Source: an uncultured Clostridia bacterium (GTDB lineage Bacteria > Bacillota_A > Clostridia > TANB77 > CAG-508). Taken from it: a stretch of DNA of 13,353 nt. This document shows, one piece after another, positions 1-8,819 of the stretch; position 1 is the first letter of the stretch, and every line of letters starts with the position of its first letter. The translations under genes and the position numbers were made by a program. Where the stretch lies: positions 1-13,353 of the forward strand of contig CANQZT010000026.1 in the NCBI GenBank assembly GCA_947628335.1, in the 5' to 3' direction. The notes below the pieces were generated by a model that ran no database searches, was not told where the DNA came from, and saw only the letters and a program-made list of their open reading frames with translations.

Positions 1-967
1 ACTTCGTGGAACAAACCATATAGATGCTGTTGCTTGCATTAATTGTGGTAATACTGTAACCATAAAGCTTACTAATATAACATAAAATATAGCTAATACA
101 TCTACAACTTTTTTAATTATTTTACTATTCTTACACATTATACAATATATTGCTGTTAATAATAATATTCCTATAATACATACAAATAGATATTTAGGTA
201 CTATTGAATATGTTTGAAGTAATTTTATACTTCCTTCACCTATTTTTTTTATTGATAAAGTCAAATCAAATTGACCTGCAATTCTACTATCTGCAAATAT
301 AAATTTTACTATGACGTAATTTATTACTGCTGGAATGCCATATCCCATTAATGCTATAAAATTATTTTTTACAAAATCCTTGAAATTTTTGCTATATTTT
401 ATAATATATATACTAGCTATCGCTATAAAAATTGCAACAGTACCTTGATAACAACAATTTGCAATAAACATATATATTAAAACAAATATAAAGGATTTTT
501 TCTTTCCTTCAAAGCACTCTATCAATTTCTCTATGGCTAAAATATTTAGTAAAACCGACAAAGCCATAATTCCTTTTTCAATATACAAAAACAGTTCTAT
601 AGAAAATACATTAATTATTGTTAATATAGATGCTATTATTCCAATTGAAGAACTTTTTATATTTTTACCGAAAAATTCTCCACAGCTTATATATAGCAAC
701 GCTAAAACAAACAATTGCTAGTACAAATGATATTAAATATGTAATATTATTACTTATATGTAGTACTCTTATCGCCAATTGACATATTCCAGTTACAAAT
801 CTACCTGCTGAAAAGAAATGTAGAACTGTCTCTTTTGTACCATTTTCAAAAACAGTATATGTATCCGTAGCATAATCTAGTTTAAAAAATATTCCAAAGA
901 AAATAATGACTATCATTACACAAAAATAAAACTTTTTATCTTTTAGCATCTCCTTCATGAATTTCAT
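1..967 (-). CDS. GtrII-like membrane glucosyltransferase, +1 frameshifted at CGG, partial at window edge
   Basis: Likely a multi-pass GT-C type enzyme that transfers a sugar from a polyprenyl-phosphate donor to a surface glycan outside the membrane (Glucos_trans_II/GtrII family, recognised by pattern, not by search). Codons 1-99 run from ATG 967 to 671. A CGG at 670-668 is followed at once by TAA in that frame. Skipping position 670 opens a stop-free frame from 669 to base 1, giving about 322 codons in the window. Visible features are a TM segment at residues 12-28, an early acidic DTYTVF stretch with a downstream AGRF motif, several further hydrophobic segments, a YQGTVAIF segment like the family's iYQs region, and WFVPRS at the edge. 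The start has AGAGGG 5 nt upstream, and the stop of the GT2-GT4 gene lies 12 nt before it. The family call is moderate; the continuity of the two frames is well supported by composition and membrane character. Confidence 0.72.
668..670 (-). other. Putative +1 frameshift site, TTT-CGG-T in the GtrII-like gene
   Basis: Upstream reading is TGG AGA ATT TTT CGG TAA (stop). Skipping the C gives TTT GGT AAA AAT and enters the long downstream frame. The P-site codon TTT can re-pair as TTC after a +1 slip, and GGAG lies 4 nt before TTT, an arrangement resembling the prfB +1 frameshift site. A T5 run sits next to it, so a homopolymer indel is the simplest alternative for this site taken alone. Confidence 0.7.
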
Positions 968-979
968 ATAATCCCTCTT

Positions 980-3265
980 TTATTCAATTTTTTCTTTTAT
1001 TTTCTTTACAAACTTAGTTTTCTTTAGAACTGACATTAAACCTGTTTTTTGTAAAAAGCGTATCCAAAATCTCCACAATGGATTAGACCATAATTTATCC
1101 TTTAAACTAGCATTATTTACAAAAACACCATAACTTTTATTATTATATTCACTGCAAAGCCATCCATAATCTTCTTTTGTAGTCATAAAATGAAGATTTA
1201 TCAATTCTTTTGTAATTACTAAATTTTTAGCAAGTCCTTCTCCATTTTTTATTTTTTCTTGATTTGGATTTTTAGTCGTTTCTTCTAATATATTTGTCAT
1301 TTTATTTATCATATGCTCAATTGTAAATCCATCTAATATTCTTTGTCTACAATTTTGTTTATATTCTTGCAAATTATTTAATACTTTATTAATTGCGTCT
1401 ACATAACTCTGTACTTCTTCTTTTTTATATTTAAAATTATTAATTTCTGTTTCTTTTTGTAAACATGGAACAATAACACCTACTTTGTCATTAATTAACT
1501 CCTTTTGACCACCTACATCACAAGACACAACTGGAACTCCCATTGCCAATGATTCATAAGAAGTAAGTGCTAATCCTTCCTTTATAGAACAATTAAGTGT
1601 GACATCACTAATTTTATAAATTTCTTTAGTTTCTGTAATATTTCCTAAAAATTTCATACAATCTGTTAATTGATATTCCTTTGCCTTTGCTTTTATGTCA
1701 GAAAGCATATTTCCGTCACCTGCAACAATTACAACAAAATCATTTCTAGTTTTTCTTAATTCTTTAATTATCTTCATAAACAAAAATGGTCTTTTTTGCG
1801 ATGCAATCCTACAAATAAAACTAATTATATATTTATTTTCTGCTTGTATATTATATTTTTTTATAATCTCTTCTCTACTATATAATTGTGGATCATACTC
1901 TTTTTCATCTACACCTATATATACTGTTTCTAATTCATCCGAATTTCTTTTAAAATGTTCTACTAAAATATTTTCGCTATTTTTATTACACAACAAAGTT
2001 TTATCTATAACTGATGAAACCATGCTAGAATCTCGCGAATATCCACCATTTCTATTGTACCATTCTTCCATATGAATATAATCAATAATTGGAATTTGAG
2101 GATGTTTTGCCTTAAAATATGGTAACATAGAATAACCTAGTTTTGAATTTGTATTTAATATTAAACTAATATTTCTTGTTTCGATTATTGTATCTATAAA
2201 TTTAACCCAATATTTTTTATGTAAGAATGTTGTTAAATCATAAACTGTAGCATACCTTTCAAACTGCTGTCTATATTCATTTGGACTTGGTTCTGTTGTA
2301 ACTATAGTAATATCAAATTTTTCACTATCTATTCTAGATATTAAATCTAAGTTAAATTTATCTGCTCCTCCTGTTATCATCCATGGAATTATCATTAATA
2401 TATTTATTTTTCCATTATTTTCATATTTAGGTAATTTTATCCCATCTATTTCTTCTATAATTCCATCCCAATTATAATCGTTTATTGGATACTGAATTGC
2501 ATCTACCTTTTTAGTTATTGTTTTTGCTGTTTGATTTACAATTTCCATTGCTCTTTTTTTATTATCTGTAGAACTTGTAAGTTCTCCATGTGCTTTTCTT
2601 CTATACCATATTCCATAATAGCTCATATGTACTGGAAATTTTTCTTTTGCAATTAATTTAAGCCAAAAATTCCAATCCTCATATACAGCTTTTTCTCTTA
2701 ATTCATATCCATTTACTTCTAAAAAATCTTCTTTCTTTATGAGTGCAGTAATTACTAATACATTTTCTTTTTTTAATGAATTCGAGTCAAACCATTTTCT
2801 CCATAAATATTCTTGTTCACCAAATCCCACAGAATCTGAATATGCCCATGAAGCATCTTTATTTGTTTCTAAAGTCCAATATGCACATTCCAAAAATGTT
2901 TTATTAATAACATCATCTGAATCTAAAATCATTAAATACTTCACTGTATCTGAAGTATGATTTACACCATAATCACGGGCTGCAGCTGCTCCCTCATTCT
3001 TTTTATGCAAAACTTTAATTCTAGAATCCAGCTTTACAACCTCTTCTAATTTATCTATACTCTTTTTATCTGTTGATCCATCATCTACAATTATTAATTC
3101 AAAATATGGAAATGTTTGCATAAGCACAGATCTTACTGCTTGTTCTATATAGTCTTTATCATTATAAAATGGCATAATTACAGCAATAACTGGCTTTTCT
3201 TCATTGTATTTTGTTACATTTTTTATTCTTTCTTTTCCAGGTTCTAAAGTATAATCAAAATTCAT
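980..3265 (-). CDS. Bifunctional GT2-GT4 glycosyltransferase
   Basis: A 761-aa cytosolic fusion likely to add two successive sugars to a lipid-linked glycan. The GT2 (GT-A fold) domain covers about residues 25-250, with VDDGST around 60-65, the metal-binding LDSDD at 114-118 and EDW at 196-198. The GT4 (GT-B fold) domain covers about 285-660, with TGGADK at 298-303, the donor-site R486 and K491, and the E-x7-E pair E563/E571. Residues about 690-761 form an extra basic tail ending in Trp- and Lys-rich sequence, perhaps a membrane-association region. The ATG at 3265 has a purine-rich AAAGAGAG about 9 nt upstream, 33 nt after the preceding GT4 gene. No in-frame CGG was seen. Acceptor and donor sugars cannot be told from sequence. 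Confidence 0.92.
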   Translation of the reverse strand: MNFDYTLEPGKERIKNVTKYNEEKPVIAVIMPFYNDKDYIEQAVRSVLMQTFPYFELIIVDDGSTDKKSIDKLEEVVKLDSRIKVLHKKNEGAAAARDYGVNHTSDTVKYLMILDSDDVINKTFLECAYWTLETNKDASWAYSDSVGFGEQEYLWRKWFDSNSLKKENVLVITALIKKEDFLEVNGYELREKAVYEDWNFWLKLIAKEKFPVHMSYYGIWYRRKAHGELTSSTDNKKRAMEIVNQTAKTITKKVDAIQYPINDYNWDGIIEEIDGIKLPKYENNGKINILMIIPWMITGGADKFNLDLISRIDSEKFDITIVTTEPSPNEYRQQFERYATVYDLTTFLHKKYWVKFIDTIIETRNISLILNTNSKLGYSMLPYFKAKHPQIPIIDYIHMEEWYNRNGGYSRDSSMVSSVIDKTLLCNKNSENILVEHFKRNSDELETVYIGVDEKEYDPQLYSREEIIKKYNIQAENKYIISFICRIASQKRPFLFMKIIKELRKTRNDFVVIVAGDGNMLSDIKAKAKEYQLTDCMKFLGNITETKEIYKISDVTLNCSIKEGLALTSYESLAMGVPVVSCDVGGQKELINDKVGVIVPCLQKETEINNFKYKKEEVQSYVDAINKVLNNLQEYKQNCRQRILDGFTIEHMINKMTNILEETTKNPNQEKIKNGEGLAKNLVITKELINLHFMTTKEDYGWLCSEYNNKSYGVFVNNASLKDKLWSNPLWRFWIRFLQKTGLMSVLKKTKFVKKIKEKIE

Positions 3266-3298
3266 TTATAGTCTCTCTTTCTTTATATTATTTAATTT

Positions 3299-4681
3299 TT
3301 AATGGAAAAAAATATTTGTAATTTTATTTACATATCTCCATCTTTTAGAGTTACATATTTCTGATAACTTATCATTTAAATCAGCTACTTCTTGTTGTTT
3401 TTTTTGTATTTGTATTTTTTGTTCCTCTATTTCTTTTTTCTGTTTTTCAATTATTTCTTCTTGTTCATATATACACTTCTCATTTTGCTGTAGTTCTTCT
3501 TCTTGTTGCTTTATTTCTTTAAATAATCTTTCCTTAGTTTGTAAGAACATCTCTAATAAACCTTTAGCAAAAATTGTTCCTTTGGTTAGAGTATCTTCAA
3601 TCGAATATATATTTTTATCTATATTCAATTCTTCTTTTGCAAATTTATAATTATTTTCTACTATTTGTTCTATTTTCTCTTGACTTAGCTTTTGTAATTG
3701 TTTGATTAAACTTTCTTTTGAATTACTTTTTAAATTTTTTCCAGAAAAATTACAATTGCTTGCTTGTTCTATATTTTCTGGTGTTATTAACTCTTTTAAA
3801 TCATCATATCCTAAGATAATAGCTAACCTTTTCATTGATATAGCTTCTAAAATACATCTATCAAGACCCAATATAATATCTGCATCATTTATTTGTTTTA
3901 ATACATCATTTGTAGCTCCTAAAAATTCTACTTTTTTCCCTAATTCTTTATCTCTAACATATTCTATTACCTCTTGCATTAATTCGCCGTCGCCAATAAT
4001 ATTTAAAGTTGCGTCTATATCAGATTTTACATATTCATAAAAAAAATCAATTCCATTATATATTGAGTTTCCTTTTTCTTTCGAAAAACGAGTTATCATT
4101 AAAAACTTTTTTATTCTGCTTACCTTCGTTATTTCCATTTTATCTATTTCATCAAATAGAATGCTATTTTTTAAAATTAATATATTTTCTTCTGCAATAG
4201 AAAATCGCTTCATAATGTCTTGTTTTATATCTTCTGTTATAGCAATAATTTTACTTGCATATTTATAGTAATATGGAAAAGCTATTTCATATATTGGAAA
4301 TGTGGTCATAAACCATTCGTAAACTCCATCAATTGTATTATGAGCATATGCAATATATGGTGTATTTGTAATTAAACATGCAGGAAACACCGATAGTATA
4401 CATGGAAATTGATGAATATGTACTTCATCAATTTCATTATCCCTTATAATTTGGGCTATTTCCTGTGTTTTTTCTATGCTGAAATCATCAACTAGTTCAA
4501 ATTTAATTTTTTTACAAATTGCACCTCTTTTTTCTAATTCTTTTGTATAAATACCTTCATCTGCTAAAATAATAACTTTATTTCCTAATTTCAAAAACTT
4601 AGTTGCCTGATTTAATACATATGTTTCTATTCCACCAATATCTAATCTTTCTAAACAAATAAGTATGTTTTTGCTTTTCAC
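3299..4681 (-). CDS. GT4-type glycosyltransferase with C-terminal coiled coil
   Basis: A 460-aa protein. The N-terminal half has the GT4 acceptor-side glycine motif GGIETY (16-21), and the C-terminal Rossmann half carries TRFSKEKG (197-204) and IIGDGE (228-233). The usual E-x7-E is degenerate: the region reads GLDRCILEA (272-280), keeping E279 but with Leu at the first Glu position, as in the subset of GT4 enzymes with a GR/R..LEA motif. Residues about 376-446 are almost purely Glu/Gln/Lys/Ile heptad-like sequence, predicting a long coiled coil, followed by SKRWRY (445-450). The start is GTG at 4681, preceded by AAAGGTGG about 11 nt upstream. It lies 50 nt after the permease stop. It may assemble with another transferase or the exporter through the coiled coil; that role is inferred. 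Confidence 0.88.
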   Translation of the reverse strand: MKSKNILICLERLDIGGIETYVLNQATKFLKLGNKVIILADEGIYTKELEKRGAICKKIKFELVDDFSIEKTQEIAQIIRDNEIDEVHIHQFPCILSVFPACLITNTPYIAYAHNTIDGVYEWFMTTFPIYEIAFPYYYKYASKIIAITEDIKQDIMKRFSIAEENILILKNSILFDEIDKMEITKVSRIKKFLMITRFSKEKGNSIYNGIDFFYEYVKSDIDATLNIIGDGELMQEVIEYVRDKELGKKVEFLGATNDVLKQINDADIILGLDRCILEAISMKRLAIILGYDDLKELITPENIEQASNCNFSGKNLKSNSKESLIKQLQKLSQEKIEQIVENNYKFAKEELNIDKNIYSIEDTLTKGTIFAKGLLEMFLQTKERLFKEIKQQEEELQQNEKCIYEQEEIIEKQKKEIEEQKIQIQKKQQEVADLNDKLSEICNSKRWRYVNKITNIFFH

Positions 4682-4731
4682 CTAATCACAACCCACCTTT
4701 ATATAATAAAAATTTATATTATCACAAATAG

Positions 4732-5505
4732 TTATAATTCTTCTGCAAAACCTTTTTGCAATTTATGGAATATTCCATACGCAATTACACAAGCTACTAA
4801 AAGTACCCCTAGCAATATCATTAACATTTTTATATCTGGTATTGTTTGATTTAAAAAGATATCTCTGTAGCCATTAATTACATATGTCATCGGATTTAAA
4901 TTTAATACCCATGCAACTTCCTCTGGAATAAGGTTCGATGCATATACAATTGGAGTCGCATAAAAAAATAGTTGTAATGCAACAGTAATTAAATGCTGTA
5001 AATCTCTAACATATACTGTGACAGATGATACTATAAGTGATATTGTTAAAATTAATATATACTGAACTAATAATATTAATGGATAAAACAGTATATATTT
5101 TGTTAATGCAATTCCATCAAATAGCAAAAATACAATTATAATAACAGTCGATATTAGAAAATTAATTGTTTCACTAGTAACTATTGATATTGGTAAAATT
5201 TCTCGTGGAAAATATACTTTTTTTACTATATTTCCATTTTCTATCATTGTAGATGATGATCTTGTAATTGCTGTTGCAAAAAAGTTCCACGGAATAATTC
5301 CACAACATAAGAAAACAACATAATGCTCTTGATTATTTTTTAGTATGTACGGAAAAACAATAGCATATACCATAATTTGTAATAATGGATTTAAAAATGA
5401 CCATAAAACTCCTAAGAATGAGTTTTTATATTTTCCTCTTACCTCTTTTTTTGTATTACTTCTTAATAATTCTTTATATTTATATAGTTCTTTAAATACG
5501 TTCAT
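4732..5505 (-). CDS. wzm: ABC-2 type polysaccharide export permease (Wzm/TagG family)
   Basis: A 257-aa inner-membrane subunit of the ABC exporter that moves lipid-linked glycan (O-antigen- or teichoic-acid-like) across the membrane. It shows the family's cytoplasmic N-terminal helix with EVRGKYKNSFLG (21-32), leading into TM1 with NP, then YFPREILP between TM2 and TM3, VYVRDLQH in the cytoplasmic loop, and NPMTYVINGYRD before the last TM; about six TM segments are visible. Length is normal for the family. The ATG at 5505 has AAAGGGGAAG just upstream and follows the ATPase stop by 15 nt. The P-R-E arginine is encoded by CGA, so CGA is read as Arg here. TagG and Wzm cannot be separated without the glycan identity. 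Confidence 0.93.
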   Translation of the reverse strand: MNVFKELYKYKELLRSNTKKEVRGKYKNSFLGVLWSFLNPLLQIMVYAIVFPYILKNNQEHYVVFLCCGIIPWNFFATAITRSSSTMIENGNIVKKVYFPREILPISIVTSETINFLISTVIIIVFLLFDGIALTKYILFYPLILLVQYILILTISLIVSSVTVYVRDLQHLITVALQLFFYATPIVYASNLIPEEVAWVLNLNPMTYVINGYRDIFLNQTIPDIKMLMILLGVLLVACVIAYGIFHKLQKGFAEEL

Positions 5506-5520
5506 TTCTTCCCCTTTCGT

Positions 5521-6258
5521 TTAGGCTGTTTCTTCTAAATATTTTTCAATAACAGTATTAGTATCTCCATCCATTTTTATTTCACCCTGATGCAACCAAA
5601 CAGCTCTTGTACAAAATCTTTTTACAGATTCCATTCCATGAGTTACAAAAACAATAGTTTTACCTTCTTTTTTTAACTCTTCTATTTTATCAAAACATTT
5701 TTCTTGAAAATGTTGATCTCCAACTGATAAAATTTCATCAATTAGTAAAATATCAGCATCTACATTTATTGCAACTGAAAACGCAAGTCTCATATACATT
5801 CCTGATGAATAAGTTCTAACAGGATTATCTATAAAATCCTTTAGTTCAGAAAACTCAATAATTTGTTCCATTCTGCTTTCAATCTCTTTTCTTGTTAGAC
5901 CAAAAATTGAAGCATTAAAGTAGATATTTTCTCTTCCTGAGAAATCTGGATGAAAACCTGCTCCTAATTCTAGAAGAGATGTTAATTTTCCATTTGTTTC
6001 TACCTTACCCTTATTAGGATATATAATTTTTGTCATCAATTTTAATAATGTTGATTTTCCACTTCCATTAACTCCAATTAATCCAACTATTTCCCCCTTT
6101 TTTATGTCTAGATTTATATCTTTTAAAATAACTCTAACTTCCTTTTTTGCTTTATTCCAAAACAGTATCTTTTCTTTCATCGTATTAGTTTTATCATAAA
6201 ATACATTAAAAGACTTTTCTACATGTTCTACATGTATAGCAATATCATCTTTTGGCAT
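5521..6258 (-). CDS. wzt: ABC polysaccharide exporter ATPase (Wzt/TagH family, short form)
   Basis: A 245-aa nucleotide-binding subunit partnered with the adjacent permease. Visible motifs: Walker A GVNGSGKST (62-70), ABC signature region YSSGM (150-154), Walker B ILLIDE (170-175) and switch His207 in VTHGM. The N-terminal extension before Walker A, with NKAKKEVRVILKDI, is typical of Wzt/TagH/KpsT. The protein ends right after the ATPase fold, so it lacks the C-terminal glycan-binding domain found in O9a-type Wzt; chain-end recognition is therefore not expected from this subunit. The ATG at 6258 has a consensus AGGAGGA Shine-Dalgarno, and its own promoter lies just upstream. Confidence 0.95.
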   Translation of the reverse strand: MPKDDIAIHVEHVEKSFNVFYDKTNTMKEKILFWNKAKKEVRVILKDINLDIKKGEIVGLIGVNGSGKSTLLKLMTKIIYPNKGKVETNGKLTSLLELGAGFHPDFSGRENIYFNASIFGLTRKEIESRMEQIIEFSELKDFIDNPVRTYSSGMYMRLAFSVAINVDADILLIDEILSVGDQHFQEKCFDKIEELKKEGKTIVFVTHGMESVKRFCTRAVWLHQGEIKMDGDTNTVIEKYLEETA

Positions 6259-6282
6259 AATTTTCCTCCTTCATTTTTTGCA

Positions 6283-6310
6283 ATTATATCATACTTCATA
6301 TAATTTTCAA
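6283..6310 (-). promoter_or_regulatory. Promoter upstream of the ABC ATPase gene
   Basis: On the minus strand: -35 TTGAAA at 6310-6305, 16-nt spacer, then extended -10 TGATATAAT (TATAAT at 6288-6283). It sits in the 67-nt gap between the GT4 gene and the ATPase ATG, with the start codon about 25 nt downstream of the -10. It would let the exporter and distal GT genes be transcribed apart from the first five genes. Confidence 0.68.
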
Positions 6311-6325
6311 ACTTTAATATAAAAT

Positions 6326-7465
6326 TTATTTTTTTATATTATCAATTAATTCATACCATAACTTTTCTACATTTTCCATTTTATACTGCTCAGACTTTTT
6401 TCTTGATTCTTGGCCCATTTTCTTTCTTAACGCTACATCGTCAATTAATTTTTGTATTTTTTCTGCCATTTCATTTTTATCTCGATTTCCTATTAAAAAT
6501 CCATTTTTTTCATTTTCTATAATTTCTTTTGGCCCTTCTGCTGTATCAAATGCAAGTAATGGTAATCCATAACTTTCTGCTTCTATTAATACCAATCCAA
6601 AACTTTCATGAATAGATGTCATAACATAAATAGATGATTTAAGAAACAGCTGATTAAGTTCATTCTCTGTTTTAAAACCCAACAAAGTAATTTTATCTTG
6701 CATTCTCTTTTCATTTATCTTTTCTTGTATCACTCTTCTTTCTGCTCCATCTCCTGCTATACTTAACGTCCAATCTTGATTTCTTTTTGATACAATTTCA
6801 AATACATCAATTAAATCACTAAAGCCTTTTTCTTTTGATAGTCTACCAATAGAAATAATATTTTTATCGCCTAAGTTTGAAACTTTATTAGTGTACTCTT
6901 TTAAACAGTGTGGAATATATAAGCATTTTACATCTTTACCTTTTAATTCCTTACTATAAATTTCATATAGCCCTCGAGATACTGGCATAAAGTAATCTAT
7001 ATTTTTTATGGATTTCACAACTTGCTTAACATATTTTTCATTACCATCATTATTATGTTCTTGTGCAATTTTTACAATATTACTTGGAGCATATTTTCCA
7101 AGTAATTTATTATGAATATCTCTTGTAGAAATAGCTATATCACAAGATAAATTTTTTATTTCCCTTTTCATTAAACTTTTTCTTAAAATTAGAATTTTTA
7201 CTGCCTTTATACCTTCTTTAATAGTTCTTATTATTTGAAATTTTCTTAATGCTTCTTTAAATTCATTTGAGTTAGGCTTTATATTAGGCATTAAATATTT
7301 AATTTTTACTTTTTCATTAATATTGAATGCTGGTTTTTCATCAATTTGATAAGTTGCAACAATTTCTACATCATATTTTTTAACTAACATATTGCTTAGT
7401 GTTGCAATAGTTTTCTCAATTCCTCCTGTTCCCAAATGCAAAGCTAAAATTATTATTTTCTTCAT
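6326..7465 (-). CDS. GT4 family glycosyltransferase
   Basis: A 379-aa cytosolic retaining glycosyltransferase of GT-B fold. It has GTGGIEKT (12-19) in the N-terminal acceptor half, SIGRLSKEKG (205-214) with donor-phosphate R208/K213, SIAGDG (235-240), and a full E-x7-E pair E287/E295 in HESFGLVLIEAE, followed by GPKEII. This looks like GalNAc/Glc-type polysaccharide transferases, but the sugar is not predictable. The ATG at 7465 lies inside the 3' end of the upstream membrane-protein gene (50-nt overlap) and is preceded by AAGAGG with 4-nt spacing, suggesting translational coupling. It is the last gene before the internal promoter. Confidence 0.93.
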   Translation of the reverse strand: MKKIIILALHLGTGGIEKTIATLSNMLVKKYDVEIVATYQIDEKPAFNINEKVKIKYLMPNIKPNSNEFKEALRKFQIIRTIKEGIKAVKILILRKSLMKREIKNLSCDIAISTRDIHNKLLGKYAPSNIVKIAQEHNNDGNEKYVKQVVKSIKNIDYFMPVSRGLYEIYSKELKGKDVKCLYIPHCLKEYTNKVSNLGDKNIISIGRLSKEKGFSDLIDVFEIVSKRNQDWTLSIAGDGAERRVIQEKINEKRMQDKITLLGFKTENELNQLFLKSSIYVMTSIHESFGLVLIEAESYGLPLLAFDTAEGPKEIIENEKNGFLIGNRDKNEMAEKIQKLIDDVALRKKMGQESRKKSEQYKMENVEKLWYELIDNIKK

Positions 7466-8819
7466 TGTTCCTCTTTTCTTCTTTATTATTTATTTCATTA
7501 CTTTTAGTTGTACTATCCTCAATTTCTAAGTTATACTTCAATAATATAATTGCAATATAAATACAAACTGCTGGTGAAACTAGAACATGACCTGCAAGTA
7601 AGGCTACTATTGCAGACATCACAATAGAATATATGTACTCTAATTTCAATTTACTTTTATTTTTTACTGTATTTCTAATTGTAAAAAGAATAAATCCTAG
7701 AACTGGAATTAAAAATAAAATTGTTCCTATTATGCCAGTACAAAATAAAATATCATAATAATCCATTTCCGTCAGTTTTAATTCTTTTATTTTTCCTTCT
7801 TCTTCATCTATATAGCCTATTCCTATTAATTTACTTTTAATTCCACTATCTATAAATTTTTCTTTATTCTTTTTTAAGAAATCATTTCTTCCACTTACTG
7901 ATACTGTTTTTAATTCCTCTATACTTTCAATTTTTACTTCTTGTTTTGGAGCCTCCACTTCTTTTTGAAACATCTCAGGAGTAATTAAAAATACATCTCC
8001 ATATATTTTTCTTAAATTATTACCTACTGGTGTTAGGCCACTTACCAAATATACAGCAATTAAAAAACCCAAAAACATTCCTGACTTTTTAATTAAATAT
8101 CTTTTTTTCTTTACACCTATAATACAAATACCAATAATACATAATGTCAAAATTATAAGACTAAAATATGGAACTTTAGTCCCAATTTGTAATATTGAAT
8201 ATGCAAGAAGTACTATTGATATATAATCATAAATTTTTAACTTTTTATCTATAAAATCCACTAATAAAAATGCAGATAATATACATAAAATAGCTCCTAT
8301 TTCGTTAGCTGAGTAAAATAATCCTACTGTTCCTGCTTTATCACCTAGTTTGTAAGTAGGAAATGCTATCCCCATAATACTACTTAAGAAAATAGTAATA
8401 ACATAAATCATTAAAGTTATTTTTAATATTTTATTTTCTATATTTATCTTGTACTCATTAAAAATTGGTATAAACGCAACTATTAATATTGGTAAATAAA
8501 AGTTTTTAATAAGCCCCTTTATTTGAGTAAATAGCATGTTATTTCCATATTCTAAATAGCTATTTAATAAAAATCCCCCCATATATAAAAGTAACATTCC
8601 ATAATAAATAAACATACCTATTTTGTATTTCTTTTTCGACTTCATTATACCTAAAATTACAACAAATGCCATAAATAAAGTTCTTAAACAAATTCCAATT
8701 GTAATAGATGCTCCACTATATTCAATCCCTAAACTTGTTATTATATCTATAATTGGTTGCATTAGAATAAACAAAATAATTATATTGGGTATAGTTATTT
8801 TTTCTTTTATTGATTTCAT
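7416..8819 (-). CDS. O-antigen ligase/polymerase-like membrane protein
   Basis: A 467-aa polytopic protein with roughly ten or more TM segments from residue 10 to about 435, and one large extracytoplasmic loop at about 275-350. This loop has Lys/Glu-rich sequence, then VSGRNDFL and IGIGY, followed by DYYDILFCTGIIGT entering the next TM; this architecture matches the O-antigen ligase/Wzy-like superfamily. It would polymerise or attach glycan on the outer face. The ATG at 8819 overlaps the TGA of the upstream GT2 gene (ATGA), with AGAGAGGT about 6 nt upstream. The C-terminal tail (about 436-467) is Asn/Glu/Lys-rich and runs 50 nt into the next gene, so the last residues may not be conserved. 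Polymerase or ligase cannot be decided here. Confidence 0.85.
   Translation of the reverse strand: MKSIKEKITIPNIIILFILMQPIIDIITSLGIEYSGASITIGICLRTLFMAFVVILGIMKSKKKYKIGMFIYYGMLLLYMGGFLLNSYLEYGNNMLFTQIKGLIKNFYLPILIVAFIPIFNEYKINIENKILKITLMIYVITIFLSSIMGIAFPTYKLGDKAGTVGLFYSANEIGAILCILSAFLLVDFIDKKLKIYDYISIVLLAYSILQIGTKVPYFSLIILTLCIIGICIIGVKKKRYLIKKSGMFLGFLIAVYLVSGLTPVGNNLRKIYGDVFLITPEMFQKEVEAPKQEVKIESIEELKTVSVSGRNDFLKKNKEKFIDSGIKSKLIGIGYIDEEEGKIKELKLTEMDYYDILFCTGIIGTILFLIPVLGFILFTIRNTVKNKSKLKLEYIYSIVMSAIVALLAGHVLVSPAVCIYIAIILLKYNLEIEDSTTKSNEINNKEEKRNNEENNNFSFAFGNRRN

Noticed and set aside
1695..4200. Several plus-strand ORFs of 60-130 codons within the GT genes
   Set aside because: Antisense shadows of strong minus-strand genes, without start signals or recognisable motifs.
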